Below, piece by piece: positions 1 to 7,673 of a stretch of DNA of 64,000 nucleotides (positions are counted from its first letter, which is position 1; the number at the start of each line of letters is the position of its first letter). Under the pieces are notes generated by a model that saw only the letters and a program-made list of their open reading frames with translations, did no database searches and was not told the origin of the DNA. This DNA is from Pseudomonas capeferrum (lineage in GTDB: Bacteria > Pseudomonadota > Gammaproteobacteria > Pseudomonadales > Pseudomonadaceae), in contig NZ_JAAMQM010000014.1 in the NCBI RefSeq assembly GCF_013523055.1, forward strand, positions 62,001 through 126,000, read 5' to 3'. Position numbers and translations under genes: made by a program.

Positions 1-402
1 TTCGATTTCCAGCTGCGCATCGCCTGCCCGGAAGGCTATGAGCCCGAATCCCGCTTCCTGGCCCAGGCCGGTGACCGTGTACAACTCGTGCGTGATCCAA
101 AGATCGCGGCCCGCGACGCGCACTTGATCAGTACGGATGTCTGGACTTCCATGGGCCAGGAGGAGGAAACTGCACGGCGCCTGGCGCACTTCGCGCCTTA
201 TCAGGTCACGCGCGAAATGCTCGACCTGGCGGCACCCGATGCCCTGTTCATGCACTGCCTGCCCGCCCATCGTGGCGAGGAGATCAGCCTGGACCTGCTA
301 GACGACCCCCGATCGGTCGCCTGGGACCAGGCCGAGAACCGCTTGCATGCGCAGAAGGCCCTTCTCGAATTCCTTGTAGATCCGGCTTACCACCACGCAT
401 GA
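1..402 (+). CDS. argF: Ornithine carbamoyltransferase, C-terminal part (argF)
   Basis: This is the 3' end of a gene that begins upstream of the window; the frame is open from base 1 to the TGA at 400-402. The enzyme joins carbamoyl phosphate and ornithine to make citrulline in cytoplasmic arginine biosynthesis. The visible 133 residues carry the ornithine-loop motif HCLPAHRGEE and the typical C-terminal stretch ending in a helix, as in anabolic OTCases. Its stop codon overlaps the start of the downstream ABC ATPase (ATGA), so the two genes are probably co-transcribed. The partial state is due to the window edge only. Confidence 0.95.
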   Translation, partial: FDFQLRIACPEGYEPESRFLAQAGDRVQLVRDPKIAARDAHLISTDVWTSMGQEEETARRLAHFAPYQVTREMLDLAAPDALFMHCLPAHRGEEISLDLLDDPRSVAWDQAENRLHAQKALLEFLVDPAYHHA

Positions 403-1508
403 GTCAACCCCTACTGCTCAACCTGCGCGACCTGGCCTGCGGCTATGGCGACCAGCGCATCGTCCAGAACCTCAACCTGCACCTCAACGCAGGCGACATC
501 GGTTGCCTGCTGGGTTCCTCGGGCTGCGGCAAGACCACCACCCTGCGCGCCATCGCCGGCTTCGAACCCATCCACGAGGGCGAGATCCAGCTGGCGGGCG
601 AGGTCATTTCCCGCGCAGGGTTCACCCTGTCGCCGGAAAAGCGGCGGATCGGCATGGTCTTTCAGGACTATGCCCTCTTTCCTCACTTGACCGTGGCTCA
701 GAACATCGCTTTCGGTATTGCCAAGCATCCCCGGCAGCAGGCCGTGGTCGAGGAAATGCTCGATCTGGTCAAGCTCGGTGGCCTGGGTGGCCGCTATCCT
801 CACGAGTTGTCCGGAGGCCAGCAGCAACGTGTTGCACTGGCCCGGGCACTGGCGCCGGAGCCGCAACTGCTGTTGCTCGACGAGCCGTTCTCCAACCTGG
901 ATGTGGAGCTGCGCCGACGCCTTAGTCATGAGGTACGCGATATCCTCAAGAGCCGTGGCACCAGCGCGATCCTGGTGACCCATGACCAGGAGGAAGCCTT
1001 CGCGGTCAGCGACCACGTCGGTGTGTTCAAGGAGGGCCGGCTGGAACAATGGGACACGCCGTACAACCTCTACCACGAGCCGCTGACGCCTTTCGTGGCG
1101 AGCTTCATTGGCCAGGGTTATTTCATCCGCGGCCAACTGATCAGTCATGAAGCGGTCAGTACCGAGCTGGGCGAACTGCAAGGCAACCGCGCCTATACCC
1201 TGACGCCGGGGAGCGCGGTGGACGTCCTGCTGCGCCCGGACGACATCGTGTACGCCCCGAACAGCGCCCTGCGCGCCCTGATCAACGGCAAGAGCTTCCT
1301 GGGCGCTTCGATCCTGTACCGTCTGAAGCTGCCTACCGGCAGCCAGCTGGAGGCCATCTTCCCCAGCCATATCGACCTTCAGATCGGACATGACGTCGGT
1401 ATCGATGTAGCCGCTGATCACTTGGTCGTGTTTCCGGCGGCTGGAACCGTGGCAGCGCAATTGCCGCATCAGGAGCTTGGGGTCAGGCGTTACGACCAGC
1501 AGGCATGA
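399..1508 (+). CDS. ABC transporter ATP-binding protein, FbpC/PotA-like
   Basis: This 369-residue ATPase probably energises an ABC importer on the inner face of the membrane. Visible motifs are Walker A (GSSGCGKT), a Q-loop (VFQDYALFPHL), the signature LSGGQQQRVALARAL, Walker B (LLLLDEPFSNLD) and the switch histidine in LVTHDQEEA. The last ~120 residues form a TOBE-like domain, as in ferric-iron, polyamine and sulfate importers. No binding-protein or permease gene is adjacent, so the substrate cannot be inferred and it may serve a transporter encoded elsewhere. It overlaps argF by 4 nt (ATGA), which suggests translational coupling. Confidence 0.85.
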   Translation: MSQPLLLNLRDLACGYGDQRIVQNLNLHLNAGDIGCLLGSSGCGKTTTLRAIAGFEPIHEGEIQLAGEVISRAGFTLSPEKRRIGMVFQDYALFPHLTVAQNIAFGIAKHPRQQAVVEEMLDLVKLGGLGGRYPHELSGGQQQRVALARALAPEPQLLLLDEPFSNLDVELRRRLSHEVRDILKSRGTSAILVTHDQEEAFAVSDHVGVFKEGRLEQWDTPYNLYHEPLTPFVASFIGQGYFIRGQLISHEAVSTELGELQGNRAYTLTPGSAVDVLLRPDDIVYAPNSALRALINGKSFLGASILYRLKLPTGSQLEAIFPSHIDLQIGHDVGIDVAADHLVVFPAAGTVAAQLPHQELGVRRYDQQA

Positions 1509-1527
1509 GCCTCGGAGTGTTCTTGAG

Positions 1528-1555
1528 ATCGAACGCCGCACGGGCGGCGCTCGAT
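1528..1555. repeat. REP-like palindrome between convergent genes
   Basis: Two 12-nt arms (1528-1539 and 1544-1555) pair with one mismatch around the loop ACGG. The sequence is closely related to the arms of the larger inverted-repeat element at 21.5-21.8 kb, so it is one copy of a dispersed family. It sits after the stop of the ABC ATPase and before the convergent ybaK, where it may also act as a bidirectional terminator. Confidence 0.65.
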
Positions 1556-1601
1556 CCCTAGGCCGCCGAAAACAATCAGCATGCGCCCGGCAGTCATTAC
1601 G

Positions 1602-2078
1602 CTACCCCGGTCCACGACCGATCGGGGCGAACTGCCCCTGGGTATGCGCCGCCAACACCGTCGCGGCCAGTTCGACTTCGAGTCCGCGTCGCCCGGCGCT
1701 GACATGAATGCTTTCAAATTGCTGCGCCGACTGGTCGATAAAGGTGCGCAGCCGCTTCTTCTGCCCCAAAGGGCTGATCCCGCCCACCAGATAGCCCGTG
1801 GCTCGCTGGGCCATGGCAGGATCGGCCATCTCGCACTTCTTGACCTTGGCCGCCTGGGCAAGGGCCTTGAGATCCAAGGTTCCTACCACCGGAACGACAG
1901 CTACCAGCAGTTCGCCCTTTTCGCTGGAGGCCAGCAGCGTCTTGAACACACGCAATGGGTCGAGACCAAGCTTTTGCGCCGCTTCCAGCCCATAAGACGC
2001 AACGCCGGGATCATGTTCGTAGCTATGGATTCGGTGTTCGGCACGAACCTTCTTCAGCAGATCCAAGGCAGGTGTCAT
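1602..2078 (-). CDS. ybaK: Cys-tRNA(Pro)/Cys-tRNA(Cys) deacylase YbaK
   Basis: This 158-residue cytoplasmic editing enzyme hydrolyses Cys-tRNA(Pro) formed by prolyl-tRNA synthetase. The order of elements (MTPALDLLKKVRAEHR, then HSYEHDPGVASYGLEAA, LLASSEKGELLVAVVPV, and the late GGISPLGQKKRL loop) is that of the YbaK/EbsC family, and the length matches E. coli YbaK (159). The ATG at 2078 was chosen because the homologous N-terminus starts there and a GGAG sequence lies just upstream; an in-frame start at 2135 would add 19 unrelated residues. It converges with the ABC ATPase gene. Confidence 0.88.
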   Translation of the reverse strand: MTPALDLLKKVRAEHRIHSYEHDPGVASYGLEAAQKLGLDPLRVFKTLLASSEKGELLVAVVPVVGTLDLKALAQAAKVKKCEMADPAMAQRATGYLVGGISPLGQKKRLRTFIDQSAQQFESIHVSAGRRGLEVELAATVLAAHTQGQFAPIGRGPG

Positions 2079-2220
2079 GGGTGCTCCAGTGCGAAATGGT
2101 CGGCGGTTACTGTAGGACAAAAGCGCCGACCTCACCAGAAGTGCAGGTGACCGAGAGGTGCAATCACAGGCATAGGCGCCTCCTGGGGTCAGAATGTGGC
2201 CAGGCGTTCATTATCGACCT

Positions 2221-2264
2221 TTGACATCAGCGTTTCTTGTCTATATTTTTTCGTTTATGAATAA
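2221..2264 (+). promoter_or_regulatory. glpF promoter with GlpR-like operator
   Basis: A perfect -35 box TTGACA (2221-2226) lies 15 nt before a TATATT -10 candidate (2242-2247). Immediately downstream, 2247-2264 (TTTTTCGTTTATGAATAA) resembles the GlpR operator ATGTTCG-WWWW-CGAACAT with degenerate ends. An operator overlapping and following the -10 would suit GlpR repression of the glpF–glpK operon. This is inference from the consensus; the match is weaker than at glpD. Confidence 0.5.
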
Positions 2265-2353
2265 ATGATGCCCTATAAAGGTTCATTATTCTTCCCGCCT
2301 GGCCTCACAGGATCGAAGCCAGGCCTTGCTGTCGAGCGCAACCAGCGCCTTAC

Positions 2354-2364
2354 AACAACAAGAA
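2354..2364 (+). promoter_or_regulatory. Hfq/Crc-type A-rich motif before glpF
   Basis: AACAACAAGAA lies 12 nt before the glpF start and next to its GAGG ribosome binding site. It fits the AAnAAnAA catalytic-activity motif bound by Hfq/Crc in Pseudomonas mRNAs under catabolite repression. Binding is inferred. Confidence 0.5.
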
Positions 2365-2376
2365 TCGAGGTCATAC

Positions 2377-3228
2377 ATGACGAACGCACTACGACAACCT
2401 ACGCTGGCCGGCCAATGCACGGCCGAGTTTCTTGGTACTGCCCTGCTTATCTTCTTCGGCACCGGTTGTGTCGCGGCGCTCAAGGTCGCCGGCGCCAGTT
2501 TCGGTCTCTGGGAGATCAGTATCATCTGGGGTATCGGGGTGAGCATGGCGATCTACTTGACCGCGGGAACCTCCGGAGCTCACCTCAATCCCGCCGTGAG
2601 CATCGCCCTGACCCTGTTCGGCGGGTTCGAAAAACGCAAGCTGCCTTTCTATATCATCGCCCAGATCTTCGGCGCCTTTTGTGGAGCGGCACTGGTCTAC
2701 ACCTTGTACAGCAGCCTGTTCTTCGATTTCGAACAAAGCCATTCCATGCTCCGTGGCAGCGAGGCAAGCCTTGAGCTTGCCGCTGTATTCTCGACCTACC
2801 CGCATCCGGCGCTCGCCATCGGCCAGGCCTTCCTGGTCGAGATGGTCATCACCGCCATTCTGATGGCCGTGATCATGGCCCTGACCGATGACAACAACGG
2901 TCTACCTCGCGGTGCGCTGGCACCTTTGCTGATCGGCTTGCTGATCGCGGTCATCGGCAGTGCCATGGGCCCACTTACCGGATTCGCCATGAACCCTGCC
3001 CGCGATTTCGGACCAAAGCTGATGACTTTCCTGGCCGGCTGGGGCGAGATTGCCTTTACCGGCGGCCGGGATATTCCCTATTTCCTGGTTCCAGTATGCG
3101 CGCCCATCGTCGGCGCCTGCCTGGGCGCCGGCCTCTATCGTGGAGCGATCGCTCGCCATCTGCCGATCACGCCGGCCGCAGCTCGCCAGACAGACGATAA
3201 TCCTGAGGGCGACACCCAGATTTCCTGA
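2377..3228 (+). CDS. glpF: Glycerol uptake facilitator (aquaglyceroporin) GlpF
   Basis: This 283-residue inner-membrane channel lets glycerol diffuse into the cell. Both pore motifs of the MIP family are present: AHLNPAVS in the first half and AMNPARDFG in the second, where the aspartate after NPAR is the mark of glycerol-conducting members. Six hydrophobic segments are visible. The ATG at 2377 is preceded by GAGG; longer in-frame starts lack homology. glpK follows 67 nt downstream in the same direction, so facilitator and kinase are probably one transcript. Confidence 0.95.
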   Translation: MTNALRQPTLAGQCTAEFLGTALLIFFGTGCVAALKVAGASFGLWEISIIWGIGVSMAIYLTAGTSGAHLNPAVSIALTLFGGFEKRKLPFYIIAQIFGAFCGAALVYTLYSSLFFDFEQSHSMLRGSEASLELAAVFSTYPHPALAIGQAFLVEMVITAILMAVIMALTDDNNGLPRGALAPLLIGLLIAVIGSAMGPLTGFAMNPARDFGPKLMTFLAGWGEIAFTGGRDIPYFLVPVCAPIVGACLGAGLYRGAIARHLPITPAAARQTDDNPEGDTQIS

Positions 3229-3295
3229 TGCAGGTGTCGAGTCTTGGCTCGACCACGCCCCTGAACTACAGCCAATTTCGCGCAAGGCCACCTCC

Positions 3296-4795
3296 ATGAC
3301 AGACACCCAGGACAAGAACTACATCATTGCCCTCGACCAAGGCACGACCAGTTCGCGGGCCATCATCTTCGATCGTGACGCCAACGTGGTCGGCACATCC
3401 CAGCGTGAGTTCGCCCAGCATTATCCGCAGGCCGGCTGGGTCGAGCACGACCCTATGGAAATCTTCGCCACGCAAAGCGCAACCATGGTCGAAGCCTTGG
3501 CGCAGGCAGGCCTTAGCCACGCACAGGTGGCGGCCATCGGCATCACCAACCAGCGCGAGACCACCGTTGTCTGGGACAAGGAAACCGGCCGACCGGTGTA
3601 CAACGCCATCGTCTGGCAGTGCCGCCGCAGTACCGAAATCTGCGAGCAGCTCAAGCGCGACGGCCACGAAGACTATATTCGCGAAACCACTGGCCTGGTC
3701 ACCGACCCGTACTTTTCCGGCACCAAGCTCAAATGGATCCTCGACAATGTCGAAGGGTCCCGCGAGCGCGCCGAGCGTGGCGAGCTGCTGTTCGGCACCA
3801 TCGACACCTGGCTGATCTGGAAATTCTCCGGCGGCAAGGTGCATGTCACCGACTACACCAACGCCTCGCGCACTCTGCTTTTCAACATCCATACCTTGGA
3901 ATGGGACGAGAAGATGCTCGATGTACTGGGCATTCCTCGACAGATGTTGCCCGAGGTGCGCTCCTCCTCCGAGACATATGGCCATACCAAAAGCGGCATC
4001 GCCATCGCTGGTATCGCGGGCGACCAGCAGGCCGCCCTGTTCGGCCAGATGTGCGTGGAGCCAGGCCAGGCGAAGAACACCTATGGGACCGGCTGCTTCC
4101 TGTTGATGAACACTGGCGTCCAGGCGGTGAAATCCTCCCACGGCCTGCTGACCACCATCGCTTGCGGACCGCGCGGCGAAGTGGCATATGCCCTGGAAGG
4201 CGCGGTGTTCAACGGCGGTTCGACCGTGCAGTGGCTGCGCGACGAGCTGAAGATCGTCAATGACGCCTTGGATACCGAGTATTTCGCCAGCAAGGTCAAG
4301 GACAGCAACGGCGTCTACCTGGTACCGGCATTCACCGGCCTGGGCGCGCCCTACTGGGATCCGTATGCTCGCGGCGCACTGTTCGGCCTGACCCGCGGCG
4401 TCAAGGTGGATCACATCATTCGTGCGGCCCTGGAGTCGATCGCCTACCAGACCCGTGATGTCCTCGATGCCATGCAACAGGACTGCGGCCAGCGCCTCAG
4501 CGAGCTGCGCGTGGATGGTGGCGCGGTAGCCAACAACTTCCTCATGCAGTTCCAGGCAGATATCCTCGGCACTTGCGTGGAGCGCCCGAAGATGCGCGAG
4601 ACAACGGCGTTGGGCGCAGCCTTCCTGGCCGGCCTGGCGTGCGGTTTCTGGAGCAGCCTGGACGAATTGCGTAACAAGGCGATCATCGAGCGCGAATTCA
4701 CCCCGCAGCTGGACGAGGCCCAGAAGGAAAAGCTCTACGCCGGCTGGCAGAAGGCAGTCGATCGTACCCGCGATTGGGAGCCGCACGAAGAGTAA
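3296..4795 (+). CDS. glpK: Glycerol kinase GlpK
   Basis: GlpK phosphorylates glycerol to sn-glycerol 3-phosphate with ATP, trapping it in the cytoplasm. The 499-residue length is standard. The FGGY-kinase phosphate motif DQGTTSSRAI is near the N-terminus, the glycerol-contact region NQRETTVVWD and a GTGCFLLMNTG ATP-site loop are in place, and the C-terminal lobe has LRVDGGAVANNFLMQ. The ATG at 3296 starts the conserved N-terminus; the in-frame extension to 3050 lies inside glpF and is rejected. It is the second gene of the glpFK unit. Confidence 0.96.
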   Translation: MTDTQDKNYIIALDQGTTSSRAIIFDRDANVVGTSQREFAQHYPQAGWVEHDPMEIFATQSATMVEALAQAGLSHAQVAAIGITNQRETTVVWDKETGRPVYNAIVWQCRRSTEICEQLKRDGHEDYIRETTGLVTDPYFSGTKLKWILDNVEGSRERAERGELLFGTIDTWLIWKFSGGKVHVTDYTNASRTLLFNIHTLEWDEKMLDVLGIPRQMLPEVRSSSETYGHTKSGIAIAGIAGDQQAALFGQMCVEPGQAKNTYGTGCFLLMNTGVQAVKSSHGLLTTIACGPRGEVAYALEGAVFNGGSTVQWLRDELKIVNDALDTEYFASKVKDSNGVYLVPAFTGLGAPYWDPYARGALFGLTRGVKVDHIIRAALESIAYQTRDVLDAMQQDCGQRLSELRVDGGAVANNFLMQFQADILGTCVERPKMRETTALGAAFLAGLACGFWSSLDELRNKAIIEREFTPQLDEAQKEKLYAGWQKAVDRTRDWEPHEE

Positions 4796-4804
4796 ACCAA
4801 GGCT

Positions 4805-4876
4805 CCAAGCTACGACTTTCAAGCGGCACTGGCTGGCCAACGCGCAGCAGCATACTGCTTGAAGCTTGTAGCTTGG
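4805..4876. repeat. Imperfect inverted repeat between glpK and glpR
   Basis: Two 20-nt arms (4805-4824 and 4857-4876) built on AAGCTAC/GTAGCTT and CAAGC/GCTTG pair at 17 of 20 positions around a 32-nt loop. AGCT-rich elements of this kind are, from memory, dispersed in fluorescent Pseudomonas intergenic regions. Here it may end the glpFK transcript or protect its 3' end. Confidence 0.6.
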
Positions 4877-4929
4877 GCCGCTTTTCAACATCATTGCAGA
4901 ATTTGTCCGGCAGCCCCTAAGGACCGCCC

Positions 4930-5685
4930 ATGAATCTGCCTCCTCGCCAACAACAAATCATCGAACTGGTGCGTGACCGCGGCTACGTCAGCATCGAAGA
5001 AATGGCGCAGCTGTTCGTCGTCACACCGCAAACCATCCGCAGGGACATCAATCAGCTCGCCGAGCTCACCCTGCTGCGCCGCTACCACGGTGGCGCGGCC
5101 TACGATTCGAGCATCGAAAACACGGCCTATGCCATGCGTGCCGACCAGATGCGCGACGAGAAGCAGCGTATCGCTGACGCCGTGGCGCGGCAAATACCCG
5201 ACAGCGCCTCGCTGTTCATCAACATCGGCACCACCACCGAGTCGATTGCCCGCGCGCTGCTCAATCACAGCCACTTGAAGATCATTACCAACAACCTGCA
5301 CGTCGCATCCATTCTCAGCGCCAAGGACGATTTCGAGGTGCTGGTGGCCGGCGGTACGGTGCGTCGAGACGGGGGAGTGGTCGGCCAGGCAAGCGTCGAC
5401 TTCATCAATCAGTTCAAGGTCGACTTCGCAGTGGTCGGCATCAGCGGTATCGATGAGGATGGCAGCCTGCTCGACTTCGACTATCAGGAAGTGCGGGTTT
5501 CCCAGGCGATCATCGCCAATGCCCGCCAGGTGATCCTTGCCGCGGACTCCAGCAAGTTTGGCCGTAATGCCATGGTTCGCCTGGGCTCGATCAGCTTGGT
5601 CGACTGGCTGGTGACCGACCAGGCACCTTCGCCAGGATTGACCCAGCTGTTGAACGACCACAAGGTTCGCCTCGAGGTCGTTTGA
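4930..5685 (+). CDS. glpR: Glycerol-3-phosphate regulon repressor GlpR (DeoR family)
   Basis: This 251-residue repressor of glycerol genes should release DNA when glycerol 3-phosphate is bound. The N-terminal DeoR-type helix-turn-helix is visible (VSIEEMAQLFVVTPQTIRRDINQL), followed by RRYHGGA and a C-terminal sugar-phosphate sensor domain with NIGTTTESIA and ADSSKFGR. It lies between glpK and glpD in the same orientation. Likely targets are the operator-like sequences before glpF and glpD. A hairpin follows the stop codon and probably separates glpR from glpD transcription. Confidence 0.93.
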   Translation: MNLPPRQQQIIELVRDRGYVSIEEMAQLFVVTPQTIRRDINQLAELTLLRRYHGGAAYDSSIENTAYAMRADQMRDEKQRIADAVARQIPDSASLFINIGTTTESIARALLNHSHLKIITNNLHVASILSAKDDFEVLVAGGTVRRDGGVVGQASVDFINQFKVDFAVVGISGIDEDGSLLDFDYQEVRVSQAIIANARQVILAADSSKFGRNAMVRLGSISLVDWLVTDQAPSPGLTQLLNDHKVRLEVV

Positions 5686-5688
5686 TCG

Positions 5689-5716
5689 ATCAGGGCCATC
5701 GCACCATGGCCCTGAT
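5689..5716 (+). terminator. Hairpin terminator after glpR
   Basis: Perfect 11-bp arms (5689-5699 and 5706-5716, ATCAGGGCCAT/ATGGCCCTGAT) flank a 6-nt loop 3 nt after the glpR stop. The following T content is modest (GTTCACTTTAG), so termination may be partial. Confidence 0.65.
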
Positions 5717-5797
5717 GTTCACTTTAGTTCGATCCATGCCATCTGATCAGTTATTTCTATGAGAACTGACTGGAAAGCAGCGTTTTGTTGCGCTAGT

Positions 5798-5835
5798 ATT
5801 TTCGAAAACGAACATCGATGTTCATATTCGATTAG
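5798..5835 (+). promoter_or_regulatory. Two tandem GlpR operators before glpD
   Basis: The first site, 5798-5815, matches the GlpR consensus ATGTTCG-WWWW-CGAACAT at all but one fixed position. A second, weaker site occupies 5818-5835 (14 of 18). They end 20 nt before the glpD start, with the AGGAGG ribosome binding site at 5843-5848. A TAGTAT -10 candidate (5794-5799) abuts the first site, which fits direct repression. Confidence 0.75.
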
Positions 5836-5855
5836 CGCCTTCAGGAGGCCTTGCC

Positions 5856-7388
5856 GTGACCCAGTCCGTTTCGTCCCAGCCGCCCCTCGCCCAATGCTAT
5901 GACCTTGCCGTGATCGGCGGTGGCATCAATGGCGTCGGCATTGCCGCCGACGCAGCGGGACGGGGCCTGTCCGTGTTCCTGTGCGAAAAGGACGACCTGG
6001 CAAGCCATACCTCTTCGGCCAGCAGCAAGCTTATCCACGGTGGCCTGCGTTACCTCGAACACTACGAATTCCGGCTGGTGCGTGAGGCGCTCGCCGAACG
6101 CGAGGTCTTGCTGGCCAAGGCCCCCCATATCGTCAAGCCGATGCGTTTCGTGCTGCCTCACCGTCCGCATTTGCGTCCGGCCTGGATGATCCGCGCGGGG
6201 CTGTTCCTCTACGATCACCTGGGCAAGCGCAAGCGCCTGGGCGCTTCGCGCAGCCTGCGCTTCGGCCCAGGCAACCCGCTGAAGCCCGTTATCACACGCG
6301 GTTTCGAATATGCCGATTGCGCCGTGGACGACGCCCGCCTGGTGGTGCTCAATGCCATGAATGCCGCTGAGCAAGGCGCTCATATCCGTACTCGTACACG
6401 CTGCCTGCGTGCTCGACGCGTCGATGGTCTGTGGGAAGTGGAACTGCAGCATCCGGACGGCAGCCAGCAGAGCATCCGTGCCCGCGCGCTGGTCAATGCG
6501 GGTGGCCCATGGGTGGCGAGCTTCATCAAGGACCACCTGCAGCTGGACGCCCCTTACGGCATCCGCCTGATCCAGGGCAGCCACCTGATCGTGCCGCGGC
6601 TGTACGAGGGCGAGCACGCCTATATCCTGCAGAATGAAGACCAGCGCATCGTCTTCGCCATCCCCTATCTGGAACGCTTCACGCTGATCGGTACCACCGA
6701 TCGCGAGTACACCGGCGACCCGGCCAAGGTCGCCATCACCGAGGTGGAGACCGACTACATCCTCAAGGTGGTCAACGCCCATTTCAATCACCAGCTCAGC
6801 CGCGCCGATATTCTCCACACCTATTCCGGCGTGCGTCCGCTGTGCAATGACGAATCGGACAATCCGTCGGCCGTGACGCGGGACTACACCCTTGCGCTGT
6901 CGGCAAGCGAAGGGCAAGCCCCTTTGCTGTCTGTATTCGGTGGCAAGCTGACGACCTACCGCAAGCTGGCCGAATCGGCCATGGCCGAGCTCAAGCCATT
7001 CTTCAAACAGATGCGCGGAAGCTGGACAGCCAGCACACCGCTGCCGGGTGGCGAGCAGATGACCACTGTCACGGCACTGGTCGATGCGCTTCTAGCGCGC
7101 CACGGCTGGCTGCCGGTGGATATCGCGCGTCGCTGGGCACAGACCTACGGCACCCGCGCCTGGCGGCTGCTCGAAGGTGTCCAGGGCCCTGCTGACCTTG
7201 GCCAGGCCATTGGCGGCGGCCTGTTCACCCGCGAAGTGGATTACCTGCGCAGTGAAGAATGGGCCATCGAAGCGGATGACATCCTCTGGCGTCGCAGCAA
7301 GCTTGGACTGTCCACCAGCACAGCGGAGCAGCAGGCGCTGCGGGACTACCTGTCACAGCCCGGGACGGACCGCTTCCAGGCTGCTTGA
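5856..7388 (+). CDS. glpD: Aerobic glycerol-3-phosphate dehydrogenase GlpD
   Basis: GlpD is an FAD-dependent, membrane-associated enzyme that oxidises glycerol 3-phosphate to dihydroxyacetone phosphate and passes electrons to quinone. The Rossmann FAD motif DLAVIGGGINGVGIA is at residues ~17-31, followed by SSASSKLIHGGLRYLE, the GTTDREY loop and a C-terminal DAO domain. Length is 510 residues, as expected. The GTG start at 5856 has a strong AGGAGG seven bases upstream. It is a single-gene unit under the double GlpR operator. Confidence 0.96.
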   Translation: MTQSVSSQPPLAQCYDLAVIGGGINGVGIAADAAGRGLSVFLCEKDDLASHTSSASSKLIHGGLRYLEHYEFRLVREALAEREVLLAKAPHIVKPMRFVLPHRPHLRPAWMIRAGLFLYDHLGKRKRLGASRSLRFGPGNPLKPVITRGFEYADCAVDDARLVVLNAMNAAEQGAHIRTRTRCLRARRVDGLWEVELQHPDGSQQSIRARALVNAGGPWVASFIKDHLQLDAPYGIRLIQGSHLIVPRLYEGEHAYILQNEDQRIVFAIPYLERFTLIGTTDREYTGDPAKVAITEVETDYILKVVNAHFNHQLSRADILHTYSGVRPLCNDESDNPSAVTRDYTLALSASEGQAPLLSVFGGKLTTYRKLAESAMAELKPFFKQMRGSWTASTPLPGGEQMTTVTALVDALLARHGWLPVDIARRWAQTYGTRAWRLLEGVQGPADLGQAIGGGLFTREVDYLRSEEWAIEADDILWRRSKLGLSTSTAEQQALRDYLSQPGTDRFQAA

Positions 7389-7435
7389 GACATCTGATTC
7401 GGCAACTCCCGTAATGGCACTTAGCCAGAATTTCA

Positions 7436-7480
7436 TTCGGATTTCCGAACAGAGCCTTGACCGCTGTTCGGAAATCCGTT
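7436..7480 (+). promoter_or_regulatory. Two AauR-type enhancer sites upstream of aatJ
   Basis: Site 1 (7436-7449) is TTCGG-ATTT-CCGAA, an exact match to the TTCGGNNNNCCGAA motif reported, from memory, for AauR of P. putida. Site 2 (7467-7480, TTCGG-AAAT-CCGTT) has the last two bases changed. Their centres are 31 bp apart, about three helical turns. They lie ~80-120 bp upstream of the sigma-54 promoter, as expected for a sigma-54 activator. Confidence 0.8.
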
Positions 7481-7556
7481 CCAACCTGCCCTTCCCTCAC
7501 CCGTAAAAAAAGATTAATCCCCAGCTTTTTCACGGCGTTATGATGGTGCGTGAGGC

Positions 7557-7573
7557 TTGGCACGAGTCATGCT
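7557..7573 (+). promoter_or_regulatory. Sigma-54 (-24/-12) promoter of aatJQMP
   Basis: TTGGCAC (GG at 7559-7560) and ATGCT (GC at 7571-7572) have the required 10-nt spacing between GG and GC of RpoN promoters. The site is ~100 nt before the aatJ start and downstream of two AauR boxes, and aauR encodes a sigma-54 activator. Confidence 0.8.
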
Positions 7574-7645
7574 CTACACTCCATCACTCGAATACACCTA
7601 CTTCTCACTGTGTTCGTTGAACGAAGAGTCCGCCAACGGCTCCAT

Positions 7646-7657
7646 AAAAAAAACAAC
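7646..7657 (+). promoter_or_regulatory. Hfq/Crc-type A-rich motif before aatJ
   Basis: AAAAAAAACAAC, just upstream of the CGAGG ribosome binding site of aatJ, fits the AAnAAnAA motif for Hfq/Crc translational repression. As I recall, aatJ has been proposed as a Crc target in P. putida. Confidence 0.55.
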
Positions 7658-7673
7658 CGTCGAGGAATTATTG

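Noticed and set aside
3266..4894. Very long antisense reading frame opposite glpK (542 codons)
   Set aside because: It mirrors the codon pattern of glpK in GC-rich DNA and has low-complexity composition without family motifs. The same applies to long antisense frames opposite aauS, znuD, gcd, lepA and the tct genes.
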